Shown: positions 1 to 8,758, counted from the stretch's first letter. The stretch is 64,000 nt of DNA from FEN-1350 sp964386005 (GCA_964386005.1 CAYLSB010000012.1:1-64000); one strand, 5' to 3'. The notes: generated from the sequence alone by a model not told the origin. Translations and numbers: made by a program.

Positions 1-19
1 GACACCGTCAAAAAATTCA

Positions 20-1102
20 TTAAAAATGTACGGAAAGAAGCTTAATTATACAACATTCCTTATCTGTACGGGGTTTTCTCCGCATGGGTGGCCAATCACA
101 ATCTGGATCCGGCCCAACAGGATCAAGACCATAAGGATCTCGCAATGTACCTGGCTGCGATTTAACATATGAATATAGATTTCGGTCTATAAGATATTGC
201 CGAATCGGTGAAAACCAATTTATCTGAATTCTACTTGGCTCAATTCCTATCGGATCCCTCTGCAGGAACCGTCCCGTGGTGGGATCATAGTAGCGGGCGC
301 GGTAGTACATGATCTTGAGGGCGTTGGAGTCGATGGAATCCAGTTCCCGGCCGGTGAAGTAGTAGGGATTGCCCGCCTCGGTACCGCTGAAGTCCGTGAA
401 GTTCTCATTCAGGCGATACATCTTGCCGTAGGCATCGTACTCATAGCGTTCGCTGACGGTTCCATTCGAGGCAAACAACACCGAAACACTATACAAGTGG
501 TCGTGACCATAGTAGTAATCACCCTGATTGTCGCCGACCAGTTTCTTCATCATCAGGGCCTCGTCGATATAGTTGCCCCAGACATAGTATCGCTGATCGA
601 CGCCCGAACCGTCGGTATCCAGCAACACCCGCTGGCCGTCATAGTAATACTGCGTGGTGGTCGAACCGATCACCGATTCGATCCTGCGGCCGAGGGCGTC
701 GTAGGTATAGGTGGCTTTCGTGACGGTGCCGTTGGTGCTATCTCGGATATGGATCAGCCGGTTGTCATGGTCATAGTCATACCTATAACCGTTGAGTCCG
801 CGATGATCCTTGGTCAAATTCCCGGCCGCGTCGTAGTACACATTGGTCCCGCCGACGGTCAGGTATTCGTTGGCCGGATTATGAGTGTATTGCGTGGTCA
901 CGGCGCCGTCATTCCGCAGGGTTGTCCGGTTGCCCAGTTTATCATACTCATATCCTTCATCCGGCCGGGCGGGATTGGACTCGTGGTAATCCCCGGCCGT
1001 CACGCGATCCAGTGTATCATAACTATAAACTTCCGCAATAGCCGACCGATGATTGAATATCTTGCTGACGATGTTGGAGTTGTCGTCAAGGGGTATTATC
1101 AT
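20..1102 (-). CDS. RHS/YD-repeat core protein, probable 5'-truncated fragment
   Basis: The 360-residue frame is built of YD repeats (YSYDTLDR, YEYDKLGNRT, YRYDYDHDNRL, YTYDALGRR) and ends with the RHS-associated core (YYRARYYDPTTGRF, LQRDPIG, NLYSYV, DPYGLDP). After the core only about 30 residues remain, with a CC pair and no recognisable toxin domain. RHS proteins are large secreted or surface shell proteins, usually well over 1000 residues, so this is only a C-terminal piece. The same frame is closed by a stop at 1115-1117, there is no signal peptide, and no ribosome binding site is visible before the ATG. The homology-like part begins near DDNSNIVSK, right at the frame start. It is probably a decayed remnant; expression is doubtful. 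Confidence 0.75.
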   Translation of the reverse strand: MIIPLDDNSNIVSKIFNHRSAIAEVYSYDTLDRVTAGDYHESNPARPDEGYEYDKLGNRTTLRNDGAVTTQYTHNPANEYLTVGGTNVYYDAAGNLTKDHRGLNGYRYDYDHDNRLIHIRDSTNGTVTKATYTYDALGRRIESVIGSTTTQYYYDGQRVLLDTDGSGVDQRYYVWGNYIDEALMMKKLVGDNQGDYYYGHDHLYSVSVLFASNGTVSERYEYDAYGKMYRLNENFTDFSGTEAGNPYYFTGRELDSIDSNALKIMYYRARYYDPTTGRFLQRDPIGIEPSRIQINWFSPIRQYLIDRNLYSYVKSQPGTLRDPYGLDPVGPDPDCDWPPMRRKPRTDKECCIIKLLSVHF

Positions 1103-1271
1103 GACATTACAGCTTTACCCGGCGCTGATCGGCCTATCGAGGGATTGTGCAAATTCCATTTCCGTGTAGAATAACACATCGACAGGATCGATCGGCATTT
1201 TATCAACTCAACCCGCGATACGAAACGCGGATGTTTGCCCCACCGAATCCTGCACCAATCGAGGATAATGC

Positions 1272-2075
1272 GTGAAGAAGTTTTTAAAGGATATCATCAT
1301 CCAGGCCGGACAACGGGCAAAGGATCTGCGCGGCAAAGCCGGAGGACTGGCGATCGATCGCAAATCCAAGCGCGACCTGGTCACCGAAGCGGACAAAGCC
1401 GTCGAAAAGTTTCTGATCGAAGGGATTCGGCGTGAATTTCCGAGTCACGGCATCTTCGCCGAAGAGACCGGTCGTCACGACGGCGACGAGTTCCAGTGGA
1501 TCATCGATCCGATCGACGGCACGACCTCGTACATTCACGGCCATCCGTTTTATTCGGTGTCGGTCGCCCTGCAGCAAAAGGGCCGATCCATTCTGGCGGC
1601 CGTGTATGCGCCATCATTGGACGAATTATTCGAGGCCCAACTCGGCAAAGGAGCGACGCTAAACAACCAGCCGATTCGTGTATCGAATGAATCGGACCTG
1701 GAAGATTCGCTCCTGGCGACGGGTTTTGCCTGCATGAGAGATAACCACACGTACAACAATTTGCCGTACTTTACGCAAATCCTTCCGCGGATTCGCGATG
1801 TTCGCCGGACGGGATCGGCGGCGGTGGATTTGTCGTATATCGCCTGCGGACGGCTCGAGGGATTCTGGGAGTTGAACCTCAAACTTTACGATATCGCCGC
1901 CGGGGCGCTGATCTTGTCGGAGGCCGGCGGAAAGGTAACCGATTTTACCGGCCGACAAAATGGACTACCGGCCGAATTGATCGCGACCAATGGACACATT
2001 CATGATAAAATGATCGCGATCCTCCGTCGAGTCAAGGCGGAAATTTTCAGCGACAAATCTCATTCAAAGGGATGA
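1272..2075 (+). CDS. Inositol monophosphatase family protein (SuhB/CysQ-like)
   Basis: This is a 267-residue Mg-dependent, Li-sensitive-type phosphatase, normal length for the family. The metal site is complete: FAEE at residues 62-65, the WIIDPIDGTT signature at 76-85 with D79 and D82, and D207 in LYDIAAGAL followed by EAGGKVTDF. The likely substrate is a small sugar or inositol phosphate; the sequence does not separate inositol, histidinol or PAP phosphatases. A GTG start is chosen because a GAGG element sits at 1261-1264 at good spacing; the nearby ATG at 1269 is in another frame. The gene overlaps the next one by 4 bases, so the two are probably cotranscribed. Confidence 0.9.
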   Translation: MKKFLKDIIIQAGQRAKDLRGKAGGLAIDRKSKRDLVTEADKAVEKFLIEGIRREFPSHGIFAEETGRHDGDEFQWIIDPIDGTTSYIHGHPFYSVSVALQQKGRSILAAVYAPSLDELFEAQLGKGATLNNQPIRVSNESDLEDSLLATGFACMRDNHTYNNLPYFTQILPRIRDVRRTGSAAVDLSYIACGRLEGFWELNLKLYDIAAGALILSEAGGKVTDFTGRQNGLPAELIATNGHIHDKMIAILRRVKAEIFSDKSHSKG

Positions 2076-2461
2076 CGGCCATGACGGATAAGCAGACATT
2101 TTTCGATAAAGACACCTTCGCTCAGTATTGCGGCATCGAATTGATCGAGGCGGCCGATGGCCACGCGGAGGCGCGGCTGACCATTCAGCCGCATCATCTC
2201 AACGGCGTCGGGACCGTCCACGGGGGGATGATCTTTTCGCTGGCCGATCTGGCCTTTGCCGCCGCATGCAATTCCTACGATACCCCCGCCGTGGCCATCA
2301 ACGTCAACATCCAGTATCTCAAAGCCGTCTCCGAAGGGACTCTTGTCGCCAAAGCACGGGAAGTATCGCTCAGCAGAAAAATCGGGACCTATGCCGTGGA
2401 TGTCACCGACGGTAACGGCGAACTTGTGGCATCTTTTCAGGGAATGGCGTACAGAAAATGA
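2072..2461 (+). CDS. PaaI-family hotdog-fold thioesterase
   Basis: A 129-residue single hotdog domain. The PaaI/4HBT-type signature is visible: N44 in HHLNGVG, the H50-G-G loop, and D59 in SLADLAFA, the usual catalytic acid on the long helix. Enzymes of this group hydrolyse aryl- or acyl-CoA thioesters and act as tetramers in the cytoplasm; the substrate cannot be told from sequence. The ATG overlaps the stop of the phosphatase gene (ATGA), which suggests translational coupling. A second in-frame ATG at 2081 is an alternative start that would remove three residues. Confidence 0.88.
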   Translation: MTAMTDKQTFFDKDTFAQYCGIELIEAADGHAEARLTIQPHHLNGVGTVHGGMIFSLADLAFAAACNSYDTPAVAINVNIQYLKAVSEGTLVAKAREVSLSRKIGTYAVDVTDGNGELVASFQGMAYRK

Positions 2462-2548
2462 AACCGTTGATTTCGATCGCGTTGTTGAATACGATTGTGG
2501 ATTAAGATTCATTTCTAAAATTTCTTCACTATGGAAAGGGGCGGAAAC

Positions 2549-3046
2549 ATGGGAATTCAAAAACATATCGTATCGTTGTTGGTGGCGCTGCTCGTTGGCC
2601 TGGCGCTGTCGGGATGTTCGGCGAAATCCCACGAGGATCTGGCGACAGCCAAAGCGGAGGCGGCCAAGGCGCAGGCCGAGACGGCTGTTCTGAAGAAAGA
2701 TTTGCAGACGGCAAATGAAGCAACCGCGAAGCTGCAAACCGAGAAAGACGCTCTCGCCGCCCAGGTCAAGACGATGACCGGCGAACTGGATAAGTTCAAA
2801 ACCGATCTGGCCGCGGCCGTGAAAGATCGGGATGGATTGCAGGAGCAGATTAAGAAATTTACCGGCGATGCCTCCGGTGCGGCGGCCCAGACCAAAATCA
2901 TCGACGAACTCAAGGCCCAACTGGCGGCCCTGACGACCAAGTACACCTCCCTGCAGGGCGAAAACGGCAAACTCCAGTCAACCATCAAAGACCTGCAGGA
3001 TAAGCTCACAAAAGCCGGGTCCAACCTGATCCCCAAGCTGCCGTAA
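2549..3046 (+). CDS. Coiled-coil lipoprotein
   Basis: The protein begins with a short basic stretch, a hydrophobic segment (IVSLLVALLVGLAL) and the lipobox LSGC, so it is predicted to be processed by signal peptidase II and lipid-anchored. The rest is one long heptad-rich coiled coil, high in Ala, Lys, Glu and Gln, without a globular domain. The start at 2549 is preferred over an in-frame ATG at 2531 because AAAGGGGCGG lies just before it and the signal peptide then starts correctly. It may be a Lpp-like or stalk-like envelope structural protein; no function is recognised. A strong hairpin follows the gene. Confidence 0.8.
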   Translation: MGIQKHIVSLLVALLVGLALSGCSAKSHEDLATAKAEAAKAQAETAVLKKDLQTANEATAKLQTEKDALAAQVKTMTGELDKFKTDLAAAVKDRDGLQEQIKKFTGDASGAAAQTKIIDELKAQLAALTTKYTSLQGENGKLQSTIKDLQDKLTKAGSNLIPKLP

Positions 3047-3073
3047 CAGTGCAGGATCGCAGGAATTACATTC

Positions 3074-3104
3074 GGCAGAGGTAATCCTTAAGGTTACCTC
3101 TGCC
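3074..3104. terminator. Hairpin between convergent genes
   Basis: GGCAGAGGTAA at 3074-3084 pairs perfectly with TTACCTCTGCC at 3094-3104; the inner CC/GG pairs further around a TTAA loop. It lies between the lipoprotein gene (+) and the DUF72 gene (-), where a shared terminator is expected. No U-tract follows on either strand, so it is not a textbook intrinsic terminator and could instead protect 3' ends. Confidence 0.5.
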
Positions 3105-3234
3105 ACGACATCGCTTTGGAATATTCGGGGTATCGCCCTTCCAGCCTGAACACCAGTAATAAACATCGGATTATCAAGAAAATTCCGATCAATAACGGAG
3201 TTTTCAGGCATTTATCGACCAAAGGTTTTTGCGA

Positions 3235-4179
3235 TCAAAGGCGTTTTGCCAATCGATCGATGGTCAGCGGGGCGCAGCCCTCGAAATGGTTGTTGGCGTG
3301 GACGAAGGTCCGCATCTTGCGCAGCATATTCTGACGAAGGATCGCGATCAGGGCATTCATACTTTCATCCTGCGGCAGGATAACGCGATCCCACCGACCG
3401 TCGGAAAGCTTCTCGATCTCGCTTCGGTCGGGACCCTGAAGACGAATGACGCAGGGACCGCCGGTGGCGATATCATGCTCGGCGGCGACCTCGGCGATGG
3501 GCGGCATGTAATACCCTTCGATGAGGACCATTCCCAGATTGCGACTCCGAAGAAAATCGAAAAAGCTTCGGATCAAATAGTTGGGGTTCCGAACCTCGAT
3601 CGCAAAATCAAATCCCCCCGGTAAACGATCAAAGAACGCGTCGAGCCGTTCAAGAAAGATTTCCAGAGAGGGCATTTTGTTGCGATTGAGATATTCGAAC
3701 TGCAGAATCAGCGGTCCCAGTCGGGATCGCATCGGCGCCAGACGCTCCAGAAAATCCGTCATCAAACCAGCGTCAAGAAAATGCGGATTGGGTCGGTTGG
3801 CATACGCGGAATAGGTGGGCGGCTGCTTCGCGTAAAAATGGGTCAACGTAATCGAGTTTGGCGCCTTGATGGAAAACACAAAATCCTCCGGCGTCGCCTC
3901 GGCCAACTCCTGCGGTTCGTTCGGCGCGGGCATCTTGACGCCCGGGGGAAACAGCGACCAGAACCACGAATCGATCTCGACCGTGTCGAAGATCCTCGCG
4001 TATTCCCGGAGATACTCCGCCGCGCCGCCCGAAACCCCGGGACGATAGACCAATCCCTTCCACGAATCAAACTTCCATGAGCAGGTCCCGACGCGAAGCA
4101 GACCGCGGAATTCCTCGGGCACGGATACGCGAGAAAGCGACGGCGGTTTATTGTCCCACAAGGGCAGGGAACATTCCAT
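3235..4179 (-). CDS. DUF72 (YecE-like) protein
   Basis: The 314-residue protein has the DUF72 TIM-barrel hallmarks: VGTCSWKFDSWKG near the N-terminus, FDTVEIDSWFW, a PEDFVFSIKAPNSITLTH strand, LGPLILQFEY in the middle and DFAIEVRN. The family is widespread and its biochemical role is unproven. The ATG at 4179 is supported by GAAAGGGCG just upstream and makes the gene overlap the end of the MarC gene by 32 bases, so the two are probably one transcript. It runs towards the lipoprotein gene with a hairpin between them. Confidence 0.85.
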   Translation of the reverse strand: MECSLPLWDNKPPSLSRVSVPEEFRGLLRVGTCSWKFDSWKGLVYRPGVSGGAAEYLREYARIFDTVEIDSWFWSLFPPGVKMPAPNEPQELAEATPEDFVFSIKAPNSITLTHFYAKQPPTYSAYANRPNPHFLDAGLMTDFLERLAPMRSRLGPLILQFEYLNRNKMPSLEIFLERLDAFFDRLPGGFDFAIEVRNPNYLIRSFFDFLRSRNLGMVLIEGYYMPPIAEVAAEHDIATGGPCVIRLQGPDRSEIEKLSDGRWDRVILPQDESMNALIAILRQNMLRKMRTFVHANNHFEGCAPLTIDRLAKRL

Positions 4180-4741
4180 AAACGCCCTTTCGAATCATCA
4201 TGACGGCAATGGCCGCCAGGATCAGACTGGCTACCTTGGAAAAGGCCTGGGATCCCGCTTTTCCAAGCAATCGGGACCAGAAGTCGGACGTCAACAATAC
4301 AAGCCCGGCCAAACCGATATTCGTGACAATGGCCAGGATTGTAGCCGCCTGGCCATGAGTTCCAACAAGCATCAACTCGGTGGTCAACACCGCCGGGCCC
4401 ACGATCAGGGGAATCCCGAGAGGAACGGCACCGATGATGTCAATCCGTTTGGCATATTTGACGCCGCTGATGATGTCGAGGGTGGCGATGATGAACAATA
4501 ACGTTCCCCCGGCCACCATAAAATCGCTCATCGTGATTCCCAGCCGCTGGAAGAGATATTGACCGAGGAATAAAAAACCCACCGCCACCGGCAGCGCCGT
4601 CAGGATGGATTGACGAACGATATGACGGCGTATCTTCGGATCCATGCCCTCGGTCAGGCCGAGATACATCGGCAAGGTTCCGATCACATCCACCGCCACG
4701 AACAGCGGCACAAAAGCCAATACGAAATCATCGACCGTCAT
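4148..4741 (-). CDS. MarC-family integral membrane protein
   Basis: A 197-residue protein with about six hydrophobic helices and the MarC/UPF0056 pattern: FVPLFVAVDVIGTLPMYLGLT at the start, MVAGGTLLFIIATLDI, and VPLGIPLIVGPAVLTT in the middle. It is an inner-membrane protein of unknown transport activity; the old link to multiple antibiotic resistance is weak. ATG at 4741 is chosen because GAGG lies 7 bases before it; an upstream TTG at 4756 would add five residues but has no site. It overlaps the downstream DUF72 gene. Confidence 0.88.
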   Translation of the reverse strand: MTVDDFVLAFVPLFVAVDVIGTLPMYLGLTEGMDPKIRRHIVRQSILTALPVAVGFLFLGQYLFQRLGITMSDFMVAGGTLLFIIATLDIISGVKYAKRIDIIGAVPLGIPLIVGPAVLTTELMLVGTHGQAATILAIVTNIGLAGLVLLTSDFWSRLLGKAGSQAFSKVASLILAAIAVMMIRKGVYGMFPALVGQ

Positions 4742-4831
4742 GAAAATACCTCGCAAGGTCCGTTCGGTTTCAATACGCTGTCTCCATCACTGTACCGAGG
4801 AGTTCCCCGTCATGCAAGAAACGATTCGGCG

Positions 4832-4866
4832 CAAGAAAAAGGCCGAAAGGACAAATCCTTTCGGCC
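4832..4866 (-). terminator. Intrinsic terminator of the Ala/Pro/Lys-rich exported protein gene
   Basis: GGCCGAAAGGA at 4841-4851 and TCCTTTCGGCC at 4856-4866 form a perfect 11-bp stem with a CAAA loop. On the minus strand the stem is followed by TTTTTCTTG. It sits 24 bases after the stop of the gene at 4890-5459. Confidence 0.85.
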
Positions 4867-4889
4867 GTACATCCATGTGGAAAACGATT

Positions 4890-5459
4890 TTACTTCTTTT
4901 CCTCTTTCTTCACGTCCTTCCGGGTCGCGGAAGGCGGCACGGCGGGAGTCGCGGGCTTGGCGGCCGGCGCCGAATCGCGGATCATATTCTGATTGGCTTT
5001 CATATCTTCCATCCGCTTTTTCATTTGCTCCTGCATGGTCTTCATCCGCTCTTCCTGGCCCTTGATCTCTTCATTCATAGCGGCCTCTTTTTTCGCGATC
5101 AGATCCTTAAGGGCTGTGGCGGTCTTGGTCGCCTTTTCGGCCTCGGCAATCTTCAATACGGCTTTCAATTCGTCGATCACGGCCTGATGCTGCTGTTTCC
5201 TCTGGGCAAGCTGAGTCTCAAACTGCCGGGTCTGCATTTCCATCATTCGTTCCCGATCCAGACGAGAAGCGCTGGCGGGAACCGCCGGAGTCGCCGGCGT
5301 GGCGCCGGGCTTTTCGGATACCGACGCCTCTCGGGCCGCACGAACGCGGGCACGGGCATCTTCATTGCGTTTATCGTCGGCGGCTTTCTTATCCTGAGCC
5401 CGCAGAGCCGAGGAACTTGCCAGGGCCAGTACGATCAGTAGGAATGCCATCTTCTTCAT
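4890..5459 (-). CDS. Exported coiled-coil protein of unknown function
   Basis: The N-terminus MKKMAFLLIVLALASSSALRAQ is a clear Sec signal peptide with a likely cut after ALRAQ or SALRA. The mature part is highly charged: a predicted coiled coil rich in Lys, Glu, Gln and Met (RERMMEMQTRQFETQLAQ and KKEAAMNEEIKGQEERMKT regions), flanked by two similar Ala-Pro linkers, PATPAVPASA and PATPAVPPSA. No domain is recognised; it may be a periplasmic structural or chaperone-like protein. ATG at 5459 is chosen over upstream in-frame codons because GGAGAAG precedes it. A strong terminator follows. Confidence 0.75.
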   Translation of the reverse strand: MKKMAFLLIVLALASSSALRAQDKKAADDKRNEDARARVRAAREASVSEKPGATPATPAVPASASRLDRERMMEMQTRQFETQLAQRKQQHQAVIDELKAVLKIAEAEKATKTATALKDLIAKKEAAMNEEIKGQEERMKTMQEQMKKRMEDMKANQNMIRDSAPAAKPATPAVPPSATRKDVKKEEKK

Positions 5460-5653
5460 AATCTTCTCCATGATTTTGTTTGTCTGTTGTATTGTTTGGA
5501 TGGATCCATCAACGAATCCCATTTTATATCAATAACAACGCCCCGTCGATCCTTTTTATTGCGTACGGGGCCTTACCCCTGATATCGGCAAGCGAAGGTC
5601 GTCAAGGTGAATCTCGACATGCGATATGACGCAACCTCTTTTGTGAAAAAGAG

Positions 5654-6307
5654 TTATCGCGGGTTGACCGTGGGCGGGTCCGCAGAATCCATCGCGATCA
5701 ATCCTCGTTCAAACAATCGTCGGCGCAGCTCGTTCGCTCCGGAAAACGCGATGGCGTCCATACCGATTTTTTTCGCGCCCTCGACATTCGTAACCAGGTC
5801 GTCGATATACAAACACTCTTGTGGAACGGTGGCGACCGATTCGGCGGCCTTGCGAAAGATGTCCGGAGAGGGTTTCATCATACCGACTTCAAAGCTCAAT
5901 ATCGGCCGGGCAAATATCGAAAGAATCGGATACCGGCTCCGTAGATGCTGCCAGTGAAGCGGATCGGTATCGGAAAGCAAACCCAGCGGTTGCCGTCCCT
6001 CAAGTTCCCGAAGCAACCGTTCCATGCCCGGCATCGGAGTAAACACGTCGCACCACAACTCGCTGAAACGTTCAAAGGAGACGTCGATGCCGAATCGTTG
6101 GCAAATCGTCCGATGGAATTGTCGCGGAGTAATCCGGCCGGTGCCGAAGTCAACCAGCGATGGATCACGCATGAATCCGGCGATCGTCTTTTGCGGATCA
6201 CCCTCGATCATCGCCGTGCCGAGATGTTGAGTCAGGCGGGAGATGTTGACATCGACGATCACCCGACCCAGATCGAAGATAATCGCCCGGATGTTCGATG
6301 AACTCAT
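5654..6307 (-). CDS. HAD-superfamily phosphatase (YihX-like)
   Basis: The 217-residue protein has motif I IIFDLGRVIVD, motif II LLSDTD, the conserved Lys in GMMKPSPDIF and motif III CLYIDDLVTNVEGAKKIGM. The FDLGxVIVD form of motif I and the overall length match the group that includes E. coli YihX, a glucose-1-phosphate phosphatase, but the substrate here is only a guess. It is cytoplasmic. The start overlaps the stop of the CYTH gene by 4 bases, indicating coupled translation. Confidence 0.85.
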   Translation of the reverse strand: MSSSNIRAIIFDLGRVIVDVNISRLTQHLGTAMIEGDPQKTIAGFMRDPSLVDFGTGRITPRQFHRTICQRFGIDVSFERFSELWCDVFTPMPGMERLLRELEGRQPLGLLSDTDPLHWQHLRSRYPILSIFARPILSFEVGMMKPSPDIFRKAAESVATVPQECLYIDDLVTNVEGAKKIGMDAIAFSGANELRRRLFERGLIAMDSADPPTVNPR

Positions 6308-6849
6308 GGATGGCGGCTCCCGTTCGTCGCAGACGCGGGCGATTCGATCATATCGCTATAGGAACCGGGGATCAGATCGTCGGGGCAAATCCCGAAGAGC
6401 TCCATATATCGTCGGCATTGCTCGGTCAGTCGATCACGGCCGATCGCGCCCGTCTCGTCGATGGCCTCGATCTCGACAAATGTACCCAATGGACCAACCT
6501 GATCGAGATGGATTTTTACATTGTCGATATAATAAATCTCTCTCTGTTTGACTACCTGTACGCGAATCCCGAGTGCATCGGCGAGAACCTGCCGCATCGC
6601 CGGATCGGGCCGCAGACGACACAAGGTCACGTCCGCCTGCTTGGGCCCCGGCTGATCCGGCCGCGAATAATAGACCAGAGCGTTCTCGATGGTCCCTTCC
6701 CGAAGTTTCAATCGACCCGAAGAAACCCGGAAGTACGTATCGACCTGATGGTCCATCCCGCAAAAAACGGCGCCCTGCTTACGAAGAATCTCTCGAATCC
6801 GCCCCGGATCCTCGCACCGCGCTTTGATTTCAATATGGATATGCGACAT
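6304..6849 (-). CDS. CYTH-domain protein (class IV adenylate cyclase / triphosphatase-like)
   Basis: The 181-residue protein resembles CyaB-type CYTH proteins: an N-terminal IEIKAR strand, DTYFRVSSGRLKLRE, a central YYSRPDQ strand, REIYYIDNVKIHLDQVGPLGTFVEIEA in the second half. These form a tunnel that binds triphosphates with metal ions. The N-terminal signature is normally ExExK; here the first Glu is His (H5-I-E7-I-K9), so the metal site may be altered. It sits just after the GH16 gene start region on the same strand and overlaps the HAD gene by 4 bases. Confidence 0.85.
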   Translation of the reverse strand: MSHIHIEIKARCEDPGRIREILRKQGAVFCGMDHQVDTYFRVSSGRLKLREGTIENALVYYSRPDQPGPKQADVTLCRLRPDPAMRQVLADALGIRVQVVKQREIYYIDNVKIHLDQVGPLGTFVEIEAIDETGAIGRDRLTEQCRRYMELFGICPDDLIPGSYSDMIESPASATNGSRHP

Positions 6850-6866
6850 AGTAACCGGCGATGGAT

Positions 6867-8480
6867 CTACTCGGTCTTCTGATAGACGCGAACATAGTCG
6901 ATCAGAAACGTCTGCGGGAAAATCGAATCGTCGATCCCCTTCTGTCCGCCCCAGGCCCCGCCGAGAGCCGTGTTGAGAATCAGGTAATGCGGCTTATCAA
7001 ACGGCCACACATCGTTGCCGGCACCCTCGTTGGCGAAGGAAAAATACTTCTGATCGTCGAAGAAGAAATCGATGCGATCCGGATACCAGTCGATCGCATA
7101 GACATGAAAGTCGTTGTAGGGCGCCTTGGCGGTGATGCGGTTTCCCTTATTGGTTTTCTTGACGTGATTGTAGGCCTTGGTGTGAATGTTGGCGTGGATC
7201 ACTTCCGGATCAAAGCCGACATTCTCCATGATATCGATCTCCCCGCAGGCAGGCCAGCCGAGCGATCGATTAACCCCAAGCATCCAGATCGCCGGCCATG
7301 TGCCCCGCCCGGTGGGAATCTTGGCGCGGACTTCGATGCGCCCATAGACCCATTCCGCCTTGCCGCGCGTGATCAAGCTGGCCGACGTGTATTCGCCCTT
7401 CTCGAAGGGTTCCTTGCGGGATTCGATAACCAGATGTCCCTTCTCCACACGGGCGTTTTCCGGCCGATCCTGCGTGTAATACTGTTTTTCATTGTTGCGG
7501 ACAAAACCCTTTTCATAACCCCATTTGGTCGGATCCGGACGGCCGCCTTTGTCAAACTCATCATTCCAGACCAGCTTCCATGTCTGTCCATCGCGCACGA
7601 TCTGTTGCGGAACGGAGGATGCTTTCGATGGGACATCGGGAAGATCTTTCGGTTGGGACAATGGTTCGGCCGATACGGTCATCTTCGACCGCAGCGCCGT
7701 CTTGTTGATCGTGCCCCCGCCGGTCTGAAGGAAGAAACGATTGTTATCCACCCCCGCGTCGATATTCATCGTCGGTGTGTTATCGCCGGTGAACGTCGCT
7801 TCCGTCAGCGGCAGCCATTTCCCATCGGCGGTCTGTATCCAGCCATTTCCATAGACCGCACGGCGCGACTGCCTGGCGCTTTCGCCGTTGCGCCGGAAAT
7901 CCTCCACGAAGGAATAATAACCTTTCAAAAGTTCCCCGCCCGTCAGGGTCTGGAAACTGGCCATGTGTTTCCACTCATTTGTATCCGGCGGCGAAATCAA
8001 TGCCGAATAGGTTGTATGCGTTCCCTCGACCTGGGCGAGGACCAGACAGCGAACCGTCTGGCCGATCTTCCAGTCAAAATCGATCATGCTTTGGCCGCCG
8101 GTACCCTCGTTGCCGAATCGTTTAATCCGAACGCCTTCGCCGCTGGAGATCACCTTGACGCGCTGATCCTCCGGAACCGCGTTGGGATTATTCTGGTTGC
8201 CCGGATCCCACACGGAAAAGATCGCGACCTTCCTGCTCGGCTCAATCAGTTCCTGAATGCCGAAGTAGCCGTGGTTGAATCCACACACGCAAAAGTAGCT
8301 TCCCCGCTGACTTTCTTGCACCGTGACTTCGTTATAAAATGCCACAGCGTCCGAAGCTTTATACCACAAATGAACCGACCTCGCCGCACGGGGCGCATCC
8401 GTCTGGGCGATCGCCATACCGCAAAAAATCATCGTCAACGCAAATAGGGCCTGTCGAAAAAATCGTTGTTTGGTATTCAT
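6867..8480 (-). CDS. Exported DUF3472 + GH16 glucanase-like protein
   Basis: The 537-residue protein starts with a Sec signal peptide (MNTKQRFFRQALFALTMIFCGMAIAQ). Residues about 30-270 form a DUF3472-type module (YFCVCGFNHGYFGIQE, VAIFSVWDPG). Residues about 295-535 form a GH16 laminarinase/licheninase-type domain with WNDEFD, WPAIWML and the catalytic motif GEIDIMENVG, giving E414, D416 and E419. It should cut beta-1,3 or mixed-linkage glucans outside the cytoplasm, although GH16 substrates vary widely. AAAGGA upstream supports the ATG at 8480. It is the first gene of the minus-strand group ending in the CYTH and HAD genes. Confidence 0.9.
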   Translation of the reverse strand: MNTKQRFFRQALFALTMIFCGMAIAQTDAPRAARSVHLWYKASDAVAFYNEVTVQESQRGSYFCVCGFNHGYFGIQELIEPSRKVAIFSVWDPGNQNNPNAVPEDQRVKVISSGEGVRIKRFGNEGTGGQSMIDFDWKIGQTVRCLVLAQVEGTHTTYSALISPPDTNEWKHMASFQTLTGGELLKGYYSFVEDFRRNGESARQSRRAVYGNGWIQTADGKWLPLTEATFTGDNTPTMNIDAGVDNNRFFLQTGGGTINKTALRSKMTVSAEPLSQPKDLPDVPSKASSVPQQIVRDGQTWKLVWNDEFDKGGRPDPTKWGYEKGFVRNNEKQYYTQDRPENARVEKGHLVIESRKEPFEKGEYTSASLITRGKAEWVYGRIEVRAKIPTGRGTWPAIWMLGVNRSLGWPACGEIDIMENVGFDPEVIHANIHTKAYNHVKKTNKGNRITAKAPYNDFHVYAIDWYPDRIDFFFDDQKYFSFANEGAGNDVWPFDKPHYLILNTALGGAWGGQKGIDDSIFPQTFLIDYVRVYQKTE

Positions 8481-8601
8481 GATTCATCGTCCTTTCTTGA
8501 ATGATGGATTTGCCGCATTATAGCGATATCGTAACGCGAAACAACCCTCAAACCTACCGACGGGTGTCGGCCCACTCACATCGCGAGGTAAAGGATATAG
8601 G

Positions 8602-8667
8602 AGAACACGGCATGTGCCCCATTGGATTGTACAAATGAATATACACGGGCGGATGCCATCCGCCCGT
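8602..8667. repeat. Composite palindrome pair, copy A
   Basis: A degenerate form of the first palindrome (CACGGCATGTG, 8606-8616) is followed after an AT-rich linker ending ATGAATATACAC by the perfect palindrome GGGCGGATGCCATCCGCCC (8647-8665, extended to a 10-bp stem 8645-8667). The same two palindromes and a related linker recur at 9420-9484. Confidence 0.75.
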
Positions 8668-8709
8668 TTGTCATGCCGCCGAAGACCGGTATCCAGACCA
8701 AACGCATAC

Positions 8710-8758
8710 AAAAAAGGGTGGCGAATCCTTCTAATCGGTTGAGAGTATAACGCCTTTA
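8710..8758. repeat. Diverged copy of hairpin family seen at 9342-9378
   Basis: The segment runs from an A-tract through GAATCCTT, ATCGGTT and GAGAGTATAACGCC to a T-rich end. It lines up with the better-preserved hairpin at 9342-9378, which has the same A-tract, TCGGTT centre and T-rich end. Confidence 0.5.

Noticed and set aside
2060..2920. 286-residue minus-strand frame over the thioesterase and lipoprotein genes
   Set aside because: Both plus-strand genes have clear domain or lipobox evidence; this frame has none.
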